The position numbers and the translations under genes were made by a program. Source: JAVVEZ01 sp032250895 (lineage in GTDB: Bacteria; Pseudomonadota; Gammaproteobacteria; Pseudomonadales; Pseudohongiellaceae). Taken from it: a stretch of DNA of 29,201 nt. Location of the stretch: positions 1 to 29,201 of the forward strand of contig JAVVEZ010000042.1 of assembly GCA_032250895.1 (NCBI GenBank). The letters run 5' to 3'. Shown here piece by piece: positions 8,197 through 16,025 of the stretch; within the stretch, counting starts at the first letter, position 1, and each line of letters begins with the position of its first letter. The notes under the pieces were generated by a model. That model saw only the letters and a program-made list of their open reading frames with translations. It was not told where the DNA came from and made no database searches.

Positions 8197-11139
8197 ATGC
8201 CGTCACCGGAACCGCTTTCATCATCCGCCTTCATTCTCAAACGCAGCCAAAGGCTCGACACCCTCAATATCACGGTCGAAGAATACGAGCACCGGGCGAC
8301 CGGCGCCTGCCATTATCACCTGGTCAGTGAAAACCCGGAAAACGTCTTCCTGGCGGCCCTGCGCACAGTACCCATGGACTCCCGGGGCGTGGCGCATATC
8401 CTCGAACACACGGCGCTGTGTGGCAGCCGCAAGTACCCGGTCAGGGATCCCTTTTTCATGATGATCAGGCGCTCCATGAACACCTTCATGAATGCCTTCA
8501 CCAGCAGCGACTGGACGGCCTATCCCTTCGCCAGCCAGAACCGGAAGGATTTCAACAACCTGCTCGAGGTATACCTGGACGCCGTTTTCTTTGCCACACT
8601 CAACCCGCTGGATTTTGCCCAGGAAGGCCACCGGCTGGAATTTTCGGAACGCAAGCAGACCGACAGCCCTCTGACTTACAAGGGCGTGGTCTACAACGAA
8701 ATGAAGGGGGCCATGAGTTCTCCCAATGCCTACATCTGGCAGCTGTTGAGCAAGCACTTGTTCCCCACCACCACCTACCACTACAACAGTGGGGGCGATC
8801 CAGCCGACATCCCCAAACTCACTTACCAGGACCTGCTGGACTTCTACAAGACCCACTACCACCCCAGCAATGCCATTTTCATGACCTATGGGGATATTCC
8901 GGCAGCCGAGCATCAGCAAAAATTCGAGGCATTCGCATTGAACCACTTCGGGAAACTGGATGTGCATATCGCCGTGGGTGATGAAAAACGCTACCAGGCT
9001 CCCTTGCAGGTGGAAGAGGTCTATCCCCTGGATGAAGAAAATATCGCCGAAAAAAACCATGTCGTGATGGCCTGGCTGCTGGGAAAAAGTACCCATCTGG
9101 AAGAACTCTACCGGGCCCAGTTACTGTCCAGTGTGCTGCTGGACAACAGTGCCAGCCCCCTGCTCTACGCACTCGAATCCACGGATCTGGGCAAGTCGCC
9201 TTCACCCCTGTGCGGGCTGGAGGATTCCAACCGGGAAATGAGTTTCATCTGTGGTCTGGAAGGCTGCAAGGCTGAAACCACCGACGCGATTGCCAGCCTG
9301 ATTCTGTCTGCACTGGAAAAAGTCGTCAGCGAGGGTGTTGCCCAGGACAAGGTGGAAGCCGCCCTGCATGCATTGGAACTGCATCAGCGTGAAATCAGTG
9401 GTGACAGTTACCCCTATGGCCTGCAATTGATCCTGACCGGGCTCTCGAGCGCCACCCATCGCGGTGATCCGATTCAGGTTCTGGATATCGACCCGGTGCT
9501 GGCCAGACTGAAACAGGACATTCAGAATCCCCGCTTTATCCCGGATCTGGTCAAGCAGCTTCTACTGGATAATCCGCATCGCGTGTTGTTGACCGCAAAG
9601 CCGCAGGCTGACCTGGCCGCAGAGCAGGCCGAGGCTGAACAGGCCCGGCTGGAGACGATCCGGCAAAACCTGAGTCCCGCCCAGAAACAGGCCATCATTG
9701 AGCAGGCACAGCGGCTGGAAGAACGGCAGCAGCAGCTCGATGATGCGTCCATCCTGCCCAAGGTCGAGTTGAGCGATGTGCCAACCGAGATCAAATGGCC
9801 GGATTCCCGTAAAACCACGCTGGCAAGCGCAGGCCGAAAGCTGCCTGCCAGTTTTTTCGCGCAAGGCACCAATGGCCTGAGCTACCAGCAGGTGGTCATC
9901 AAACTGCCAAACCTGGACCCGGCCTTGCAGGATGTCTTGCCCTACTACGCCAGCTGCCTCCCGGAACTGGGTGCAGGCACCCAGTCCTATCTCGACATGC
10001 AGGCCCGGCAGGCCAGTATCAGTGGGGGTGTCAATGCCTATACCTCGATGCGCAACCTGCTGGAATCCGAACAGAAAGTGAAGGCCTTCATGGTGCTTTC
10101 CAGCAAGTCACTGTATGCCAATCAACAGGCCTTGTCAGCGCTGCTTTACGATATGCTGTATCACTGCCGTTTTGATGAACACCAGCGCATCAGGGAAATC
10201 GTCGATCAGATTTCCAGCCGTCAGGAGCAAAGCATCACCAGCCAGGGCCACACCCTGGCCATGGGTCTGGCATGCAGCCGGATGAGCCCATTGGCCGCGC
10301 TGAATTACCGTTTTGGCGGACTCGAAGGCATCCGGGCTTTGCGGCAACTAAGCCAAAGTTTCGAGGATCCGGCCATTCTGCGCCAGTTTGCCGAAGGCTT
10401 TGCTGCCCTTCACGCCCATATTCTCGCCGGCGACAAGCAGTTTCTGCTGATTGCCGAAGCCGCTCAGGAAGAAGCCCTGCTGCACGGCATCGAGTCCGTC
10501 TGGAAGACGGCGGCTGATACCGGCCCCGCGCTGCCGGATTTCACGCTGCCGGGCATTCGTGACAGCGTACACGAGGCCTGGGTGACCAGTACCCAGGTCA
10601 ATTTCTGCGCCAAGGCCTATCCAACCGTCCCCTCATCCCACGAAGATGCGGCCGGGCTTACCGTGTTGGGTGGTTTCCTGCGCAATGGCTTCCTGCATCG
10701 GGTCATCCGGGAACAGGGGGGAGCTTATGGTGGCGGCGCAGCCCAGGATTCAGGTTCGGCCTCCTTTCGTTTTTTCTCCTACCGTGACCCGCGCCTGACA
10801 GAAACACTGAACGACTTCGATGCCGCCATCGACTGGCTGGTCCAGGGCAAACATGAGCCCAGCCAGCTGGAAGAGGCTATTCTCGGGGTCATCAGCAGTC
10901 TCGACAAGCCCTCTTCGCCCTCCGGTACCGCCAAGCAGGCCTTTCATAATGAGTTGTTTGGCCGTACCCGGGAACAGCGCGCCAGATTCCGTCAACAAGT
11001 GCTGGACGTGACACTGGACAAGCTGCGGCAACTGGCAGAAAAATACCTGCGCCCGCAATACAGCAGCATCGGCATCGTCACCAGCAAGAGCACCCTGCCC
11101 CAACTCGAACAGTTGGCATTGACGATAAAATATCTGTAG
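8197..11139 (+). CDS. M16C metallopeptidase, presequence protease (PreP)-like
   Basis: This 980-residue zinc peptidase has the inverted HxxEH motif at His67-Ile-Leu-Glu70-His71 and the distal zinc Glu168 in YNEMKGAMS. The full length with four M16 repeats and a charged linker (about 490-540, rich in Gln, Glu and Ala) fits the M16C PreP family, which closes around short unfolded peptides and degrades them. I start it at the ATG at 8197, preceded by AAAAGGAAC; an upstream in-frame extension to 8116 would overlap rapA and has no ribosome site. It has no signal peptide, so the enzyme is probably cytoplasmic. Its natural peptides in bacteria are unclear. It may be co-transcribed with rapA. Confidence 0.92.
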   Translation: MPSPEPLSSSAFILKRSQRLDTLNITVEEYEHRATGACHYHLVSENPENVFLAALRTVPMDSRGVAHILEHTALCGSRKYPVRDPFFMMIRRSMNTFMNAFTSSDWTAYPFASQNRKDFNNLLEVYLDAVFFATLNPLDFAQEGHRLEFSERKQTDSPLTYKGVVYNEMKGAMSSPNAYIWQLLSKHLFPTTTYHYNSGGDPADIPKLTYQDLLDFYKTHYHPSNAIFMTYGDIPAAEHQQKFEAFALNHFGKLDVHIAVGDEKRYQAPLQVEEVYPLDEENIAEKNHVVMAWLLGKSTHLEELYRAQLLSSVLLDNSASPLLYALESTDLGKSPSPLCGLEDSNREMSFICGLEGCKAETTDAIASLILSALEKVVSEGVAQDKVEAALHALELHQREISGDSYPYGLQLILTGLSSATHRGDPIQVLDIDPVLARLKQDIQNPRFIPDLVKQLLLDNPHRVLLTAKPQADLAAEQAEAEQARLETIRQNLSPAQKQAIIEQAQRLEERQQQLDDASILPKVELSDVPTEIKWPDSRKTTLASAGRKLPASFFAQGTNGLSYQQVVIKLPNLDPALQDVLPYYASCLPELGAGTQSYLDMQARQASISGGVNAYTSMRNLLESEQKVKAFMVLSSKSLYANQQALSALLYDMLYHCRFDEHQRIREIVDQISSRQEQSITSQGHTLAMGLACSRMSPLAALNYRFGGLEGIRALRQLSQSFEDPAILRQFAEGFAALHAHILAGDKQFLLIAEAAQEEALLHGIESVWKTAADTGPALPDFTLPGIRDSVHEAWVTSTQVNFCAKAYPTVPSSHEDAAGLTVLGGFLRNGFLHRVIREQGGAYGGGAAQDSGSASFRFFSYRDPRLTETLNDFDAAIDWLVQGKHEPSQLEEAILGVISSLDKPSSPSGTAKQAFHNELFGRTREQRARFRQQVLDVTLDKLRQLAEKYLRPQYSSIGIVTSKSTLPQLEQLALTIKYL

Positions 11140-11190
11140 GGCATCTGCGGACCATGTCCCGGCGCAGCCGTGACTCAGTAAACCAGAACG

Positions 11191-11315
11191 GGAAAAATTT
11201 GAACTTTTTCCAGCGACGATGCTCCTATAAAAAGAGATGAGTGGCGTGTGGTGAAGTATTCCCACTGATCTCTTCCTCGTTATTGAAAGCCCGGCACAAC
11301 TGTCGGGCTTTTTTT
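11191..11315 (+). ncRNA. Candidate structured RNA: three hairpins ending in a terminator
   Basis: Downstream of the peptidase gene three stem-loops follow each other. GGAAAAA (11191-11197) pairs with TTTTTCC (11205-11211). AAGAGATGAGTGG (11232-11244) pairs with CCACTGATCTCTT (11262-11274), 12 pairs with a single G-G mismatch. The third is the terminator at 11288-11315. The reach of about 150 bases from stop codon to terminator is long for a plain 3' end. It may be a 3'-UTR-derived or independent small RNA; TTGAAC (11199) and TATAAA (11226) are 21 apart, too far for a good promoter. I recognise no known RNA family. Confidence 0.35.
11288..11315 (+). terminator. Strong intrinsic terminator
   Basis: AGCCCGGCA (11288-11296) and TGTCGGGCT (11301-11309) form a nine-pair stem (one G-T pair) closed by the tetraloop CAAC and followed by an uninterrupted T-run to 11315. 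It ends the rapA-peptidase transcription unit or the candidate small RNA. Confidence 0.9.
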
Positions 11316-11343
11316 ATGCCTGTTGCACCGTCTTCCGGACAAG

Positions 11344-11386
11344 GCTCAGGGACAAACGACGATGATCAGGTTCCACCTGGCTGAGC
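11344..11386 (+). promoter_or_regulatory. Structured leader before the CDF transporter
   Basis: GCTCAG (11344-11349) and CTGAGC (11381-11386) can form an outer stem that encloses a small hairpin, CAGGT (11367-11371) with ACCTG (11375-11379). Directly after the outer stem comes AAAAAGGTTACC, a ribosome site for the short reading frame at 11399. The arrangement resembles a regulated leader, but it matches no riboswitch that I know and could be chance pairing. Confidence 0.25.
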
Positions 11387-11398
11387 AAAAAGGTTACC

Positions 11399-11440
11399 AT
11401 GCGTCTCCCCCGATTCATCCTGAGTCCGACAGAATCCTGA
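11399..11440 (+). CDS. Possible 13-residue leader peptide
   Basis: ATG at 11399 follows AAGG with good spacing and encodes MRLPRFILSPTES before a TGA at 11438-11440, 13 bases before the transporter start. No separate convincing ribosome site is visible for the transporter itself, so translation of this frame may help ribosomes reach the transporter ATG. Short frames arise by chance often, so confidence is low. Confidence 0.2.
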   Translation: MRLPRFILSPTES

Positions 11441-11453
11441 GCAGAGCCCGACC

Positions 11454-12575
11454 ATGATCGACAGCAGCAATCATCGTGAAGCCGTAAGGGTAACCCTGAT
11501 TGGATCAGCGCTGGACCTGTCTCTGGGTATTCTGAAAATTCTTGTCGGTCTCAGCTCAGGCTCCTTTGCCCTTGTCACCGACGGCATCCACTCTTTTTCC
11601 GACCTGGTGACCGACGCTTTTGTGCTGCTTATCGCACGCATTTCCAGCGAAAAACCGGATGCCGAACATCCCTACGGTCATGCCCGCTTCGAAACTCTGG
11701 GTACCATCATTATCGGCATTGGACTGTTTTGCGTAGCCGTTCTTATCTGCTATGACAGTTTTGCACGGCTGGAAGAGCCGGAGTCTCTGCAGGCCCCGGG
11801 CTGGATAGCCTCCGGTACCGCCATCCTCAGTATCATCGGCAAGGAATGGATCTATCGCTATACCCGGGATGTCGCCCTCAAGCTCAAATCATCCATGTTG
11901 CTGGCCAATGCCTGGCATAGCCGGACCGATGCCATTTCCTCGATTGTCGTGTTGATCGGCATCAGTGGCGCCCAGTTCGGCTATCTGTGGATGGATCTGC
12001 TCGCTGCCATCGGGGTGGCTGCGATTATCGCCAGGATTGCCTGGTCACTGGTATTCGGCAGTGTCAGAGAACTGGTGGATACGGCACTGCCCGACGCAGA
12101 CATCAAGGCCATGAGAAGCCATATTCTTGCTGTGCCGGGTGTCATGGGTGTCCATGAATTGCGCAGCAGGCAACACGGCGGAAGCACCCTGCTGGATGTC
12201 CATGTGCAGGTAAACAATAAAATTTCCGTGTCGGAAGGACACCATCTGGGGGATCACCTGGCCATTTCCCTGAAACAGCATTTTCCCGAAGTGAGCGATG
12301 TGGTGATCCACATTGATCCGGAACTGGATATGGAAGACAGCAACGACAGGCTGCCTCTGCGTCATGAAGTCATTGCCTGCCTCCTGCAGTGCTGGCAGGA
12401 TGACTTGTCTGCGCAGGCCATAGAGGGCTTTAACCTGCACTATCTTCAGGGCAATATTCAGGTGGATGTGTATTTAAATAAAAATAATATAAACAATGAC
12501 TTGATAAACAAACTTAAACAATCAGCAGAAGTTTTTCCATGGCTTGAAGGTATCAGGTTTTTTGGGCGTTTCTGA
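11454..12575 (+). CDS. Cation diffusion facilitator (CDF) family metal exporter
   Basis: This inner-membrane protein of 373 residues exports divalent metal ions by proton exchange. The transport-site motifs are HSFSD (His46, Asp50) in the second membrane helix and HSRTD (His155, Asp159) in the fifth. An HD-HD site is the pattern of zinc-preferring CDFs (CzcD, ZnT), while E. coli FieF has DD-HD, so zinc is the likely main substrate. Six membrane helices cover about 12-205, followed by the usual cytoplasmic ferredoxin-like domain (about 212-290, ending VVIHIDPE). Residues 291-373 go beyond the roughly 300 residues of FieF and may form a second small domain. The 3' end (about 12465-12535) is clearly AT-richer than its neighbours. 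Its last 23 bases overlap the end of djlA tail to tail. Confidence 0.92.
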   Translation: MIDSSNHREAVRVTLIGSALDLSLGILKILVGLSSGSFALVTDGIHSFSDLVTDAFVLLIARISSEKPDAEHPYGHARFETLGTIIIGIGLFCVAVLICYDSFARLEEPESLQAPGWIASGTAILSIIGKEWIYRYTRDVALKLKSSMLLANAWHSRTDAISSIVVLIGISGAQFGYLWMDLLAAIGVAAIIARIAWSLVFGSVRELVDTALPDADIKAMRSHILAVPGVMGVHELRSRQHGGSTLLDVHVQVNNKISVSEGHHLGDHLAISLKQHFPEVSDVVIHIDPELDMEDSNDRLPLRHEVIACLLQCWQDDLSAQAIEGFNLHYLQGNIQVDVYLNKNNINNDLINKLKQSAEVFPWLEGIRFFGRF

Positions 12576-13350
12576 TCAGTTCGTAGGCACTTCTGATGTC
12601 CTGGGACTTCTGGTTGGCAATTTCCATCATTTCCTGTGGCAAGCCCTTGGAAACCAGTTTATCCGGATGATGCTGGTTCATCTGGCGCCGATAGGCCTTC
12701 TTTACCTCTTCGGCACTGGCATTTTGCTTCAGACCCAGCAATTGGTAGGCATCGGCCACAGACATGGCATCGTTTTTGGATTGCTGCCGGGTCTTCTGAA
12801 AATGTGCCTGTGCACGGATGCGGGAAAGCAGGTTGTTGAATTCAGTGCTCGAAAACCCGAGGGTCAGCGCCGCGTTGCGGAGAATTCCATCTTCCGTCTG
12901 ATGCAGATCACCATCGGCGAAGGCCGTTACCACGAGGATCTCCAGAAACATCTGTATCAGATTGCGCCGGCGGTGACACTCGAGCCGAAACTGCTGCAAG
13001 ATGTCCTCTGCCGGAAACCCGGGCTGCTTGCCCTGATTGAAGAGCTTGATCGCAACTTTTTCCTGCTCGGGGCTCAGACGCATCTGCCGCATGATATGGC
13101 GTGCGGCAGAAATCTCGTCGGCCGACACCTGGCCATCCGCCTTCGCAAGATAACCCATCATGGAAAAGGTCGCCGTGAAAAAAACCGACTGAATCTTTTC
13201 GACATTGGCGCCACCACCGATACGCCTCGGGCCACCCATGTTCAGACCCCGATCGAAATTGTGACCAAGGGCCGCTCCCATGACCGCCCCCAGCGGACCG
13301 CCGAGCATAAAACCGAAAGTGCCACCAATGACCTTGCCCCACCAACTCAT
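12553..13350 (-). CDS. djlA: Membrane-anchored co-chaperone DjlA (TerB plus J domain)
   Basis: DjlA is an inner-membrane DnaJ-type protein that stimulates DnaK; in E. coli it influences the Rcs envelope-stress pathway. The 265-residue sequence shows a glycine-rich single membrane segment near residues 6-28, a TerB-like helical domain (about 50-180, with AKADGQVSADE and AFADGDLHQTE repeats), and a C-terminal J domain with the essential HPD at 228-230. The order and length match the family. It is 11 bases downstream of the lipoprotein gene and shares its strand with ligA-zipA-smc. Its end overlaps the CDF gene by 23 bases. Confidence 0.93.
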   Translation of the reverse strand: MSWWGKVIGGTFGFMLGGPLGAVMGAALGHNFDRGLNMGGPRRIGGGANVEKIQSVFFTATFSMMGYLAKADGQVSADEISAARHIMRQMRLSPEQEKVAIKLFNQGKQPGFPAEDILQQFRLECHRRRNLIQMFLEILVVTAFADGDLHQTEDGILRNAALTLGFSSTEFNNLLSRIRAQAHFQKTRQQSKNDAMSVADAYQLLGLKQNASAEEVKKAYRRQMNQHHPDKLVSKGLPQEMMEIANQKSQDIRSAYELIRNAQKT

Positions 13351-13361
13351 ATGATCAATTC

Positions 13362-13967
13362 CTAAAATAACAAGCGCATAAACCAGTTTCGACCCAATTC
13401 CCTTTCACACTGTTGAAACTGACGTTCGTAGGTCCTGGCATTGGCCTGCACCTGGCGGGCAGTATCGATCAAGTCGGGCTTATCGGCGTAGCTGCGGCGT
13501 GAAAAACCACCGTTGCCCTCATGATACGCCAGGTAGAGGCTATAAGCGTCATCCCGACGAATCCCATTGCGGCGATAGCTGTTGCTGTTGTACCAACCGA
13601 TAAAATCGGCGGCATCTGCAAAATTCGAACGTCTGGCCCCCCAACGGCCTGCCTTTTCCTCGTATTCAGCCCAGGTCGTATCGAGCACCTGGGCATAACC
13701 GAAGGCGGAGGATGGCCGCGGCCCCGGAATGAATCCGAGATACTTCTTGCGTGGTGGCTTGGCCCGGGACTGGTATGATGATTCCTGATGAATGAAGGCC
13801 ATGACAATCGGTACCGGGACTCCCCAGCGCTTCTCGGATTTCACGGCCGCCTTGTACCAGCTGCGGCGCTCTTCAAACATGCTGCAAACATTGCTGGTGT
13901 TGCGGGGAGGCGATGTCGCGCAGGACGTCAGCACTGCCAGCACGAGGAAAAGACTGATGGTTTTCAT
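13362..13967 (-). CDS. SLT-type lytic transglycosylase-like lipoprotein
   Basis: The 201-residue product begins with a lipoprotein signal peptide, lipobox VLTSC with Cys16 as the lipidated residue. The body looks like a soluble lytic transglycosylase (lysozyme-like) domain: Glu62 in FIHQESSY is the expected catalytic acid, followed by SAFGYAQVLDTTWAEY and later LAYHEGNGG. Such enzymes cleave peptidoglycan to 1,6-anhydromuramyl products, here presumably at the envelope. I start it at the ATG at 13967, preceded by GGAGGAG; an ATG four codons upstream would bury that site. It sits between ligA (21 bases upstream) and djlA (11 bases downstream). The substrate role is by family only; I do not assign a named gene. 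Confidence 0.85.
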   Translation of the reverse strand: MKTISLFLVLAVLTSCATSPPRNTSNVCSMFEERRSWYKAAVKSEKRWGVPVPIVMAFIHQESSYQSRAKPPRKKYLGFIPGPRPSSAFGYAQVLDTTWAEYEEKAGRWGARRSNFADAADFIGWYNSNSYRRNGIRRDDAYSLYLAYHEGNGGFSRRSYADKPDLIDTARQVQANARTYERQFQQCERELGRNWFMRLLF

Positions 13968-13988
13968 GGACTCCTCCATTTCATCTGT

Positions 13989-16025
13989 TCAGGATGCTGC
14001 GGTTTCCAGCAAGGCCAGAAAGGCAGCCTCGTCAATGATTTTTATGGCCAGTGCCTCTGCCTTTGCCAGCTTTGAGCCGGCACCGGGTCCGGCTATGACA
14101 CAGCTCGTCTTCGCGGACACCGTGCCTGCCACCTTGGCACCCAGGCTTTGCAGACGTTCCCTGGCCTCATCCCGGCTCATGCTTTCAAGAGTGCCGGTGA
14201 TCACATAGGTCTGTCCTGCCAACGGCGTTTCCTGGGCCGACTCCGGGTCAGCCTCCTTCAGTCTGATGCCGGCCGCCAACAGCTCGCTGATAACCTTGCG
14301 GTTATGGGGCTCGGCAAAAAACAGGGCAATATGCCCGGCTACCACCGGACCCACGTCCGGCACCGCCATCAAGGCTTCGGGGTCGGCATCCATGATGGCC
14401 TGCAGACGGCCGAAATGCCTGGCCAAAGCCTGTGCCGTGGCGACGCCGACCTCTCTGATTCCCAATGCATACAGGAACCTGGCCAGGCTCAGGTCCTTGC
14501 TGTGCGCAATCGCCGCAAGCAGGTTTTCAGCCGATTTCCGCCCCATCCGTTCCAGGCCTGCCAGGGTGTCCGCATCCAGATGGAAAATATCCGCGACACT
14601 GCTCACCAGGCCCTCTTCCACCAGTTGTTGCACCAGCTTGCTGCCCAAACCTTCAATATCCAATGCCGCCCTGGAGGCAAAATGCAGCAGGGATTGACTG
14701 CGTTGCGCCGGGCAGAACAAACCACCGGTACAGCGGATCAGCACTTCTTCCGGCAGGTGCTCGATGTCCGAGCCACAGACCGGGCATTGTTGCGGGGCAA
14801 CGATTTCCCCGGCATCAGCGGGTCGCCGTTCCTTGATTACCTTGACGATCTTCGGTATCACATCACCGGCCCGGCGCAGGATCACCGTATCACCACTATG
14901 CACATCCAGGCGCTTGATTTCATCCATGTTGTGCAAGGTGGCATTGCTGACGGTGACACCCCCGACAAAAACGGGTTCGAGGCGGGCCACCGGCGTAATG
15001 GTACCGGTTCGTCCCACCTGGAACTCCACATCCTTGAGCACTGTGGAGACTTCCTCCGCCGGAAACTTATAAGCTATCGCCCACCGCGGAGTCCGGGCAT
15101 TCATGCCCAGTTCCTGCTGCAGACGGCTGCTGTTGACCTTGATCACGACACCATCGATTTCATAATCCAGGGTATCGCGTCTGGCCAGAATATCCTGCGC
15201 ATAGCGGTGACAGCCTGCAATGCCCTGCACGGTCCTGCGATCCGGGTTTACCGGCAGGCCCCAGGCCTCGAGCTTCAGAAAAACCTCGCTGAGTCGGCTC
15301 GGCAGCTCCCTACCCTCGGACAAACCCACACTGTAACAGAACATGGTCAGGGGGCGGCTGGCACTGATTCGGGAATCCAGTTGCCGCAAGGTGCCGGCAG
15401 CCGCATTGCGCGGATTGACAAACAGGCGCTCTGCCCGTGCGGTGGCCTGTGCATTCATTTTTTCAAAACCGGAGCGGGTCATGAAAATCTCGCCGCGGAC
15501 TTCCAGTTTGTCAGGAATGCCACTGCCATGCAGGCGCAAGGGCACCGTCTGAATGGTCCTGACATTGTGGCTAATGTCTTCACCACTGCTGCCATCGCCG
15601 CGTGTCGCTGCACGAACAAGAACACGGTCTTCATAGAGCAGACTGACTGCGACCCCGTCAACCTTGGGTTCGCAACTGTATTCCAGCTCCCCGGTGTCCC
15701 CCAGGCGTTTGCGAATTCTGAGATCGAATTTGTTCAGATCTTGCTGATCAAAAACCTTGTCCAGCGACAACATGGGAATTTCATGTCTGACCTGAACGAA
15801 GCTGTTCAGAGGGGGGCTGCCAACCCGTCTGCTCGGCGAATCGGGGGTCACCAGTTCGGGATGTTCTGCTTCTATTTCCAGCAGGCGGTCGAAGAGGCGA
15901 TCATATTCCTGGTCTGTGATCTCGGGATCATCCAGCTGATGATAGCGTTGGTTGTGGTATTCCAGCGTTTTGCGCAAACCTGCCAGTTCGCCAAGCAGAT
16001 CACTGCTGACCGTTCCCATGGCCAT
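13989..16025 (-). CDS. ligA: NAD-dependent DNA ligase LigA
   Basis: LigA seals nicks in duplex DNA using NAD and is essential for replication and repair. The 678-residue protein has the Ia domain at the N-terminus (YHNQRYHQLDDPEITDQEYD), the adenylation lysine Lys121 in KVDG, the OB domain, a four-Cys zinc finger (Cys414, 417, 432, 438), HhH repeats, and a C-terminal BRCT domain (about 600-675). Its ATG shares one base with the zipA stop codon (TAATG), which points to translational coupling. A second ATG two codons later is equally usable. Confidence 0.97.
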   Translation of the reverse strand: MAMGTVSSDLLGELAGLRKTLEYHNQRYHQLDDPEITDQEYDRLFDRLLEIEAEHPELVTPDSPSRRVGSPPLNSFVQVRHEIPMLSLDKVFDQQDLNKFDLRIRKRLGDTGELEYSCEPKVDGVAVSLLYEDRVLVRAATRGDGSSGEDISHNVRTIQTVPLRLHGSGIPDKLEVRGEIFMTRSGFEKMNAQATARAERLFVNPRNAAAGTLRQLDSRISASRPLTMFCYSVGLSEGRELPSRLSEVFLKLEAWGLPVNPDRRTVQGIAGCHRYAQDILARRDTLDYEIDGVVIKVNSSRLQQELGMNARTPRWAIAYKFPAEEVSTVLKDVEFQVGRTGTITPVARLEPVFVGGVTVSNATLHNMDEIKRLDVHSGDTVILRRAGDVIPKIVKVIKERRPADAGEIVAPQQCPVCGSDIEHLPEEVLIRCTGGLFCPAQRSQSLLHFASRAALDIEGLGSKLVQQLVEEGLVSSVADIFHLDADTLAGLERMGRKSAENLLAAIAHSKDLSLARFLYALGIREVGVATAQALARHFGRLQAIMDADPEALMAVPDVGPVVAGHIALFFAEPHNRKVISELLAAGIRLKEADPESAQETPLAGQTYVITGTLESMSRDEARERLQSLGAKVAGTVSAKTSCVIAGPGAGSKLAKAEALAIKIIDEAAFLALLETAAS

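Noticed and set aside
12553..12575. 23-base overlap of the CDF gene and djlA as a possible frameshift or annotation error
   Set aside because: Both C-termini are plausible and tail-to-tail overlaps of this size are common in compact genomes.
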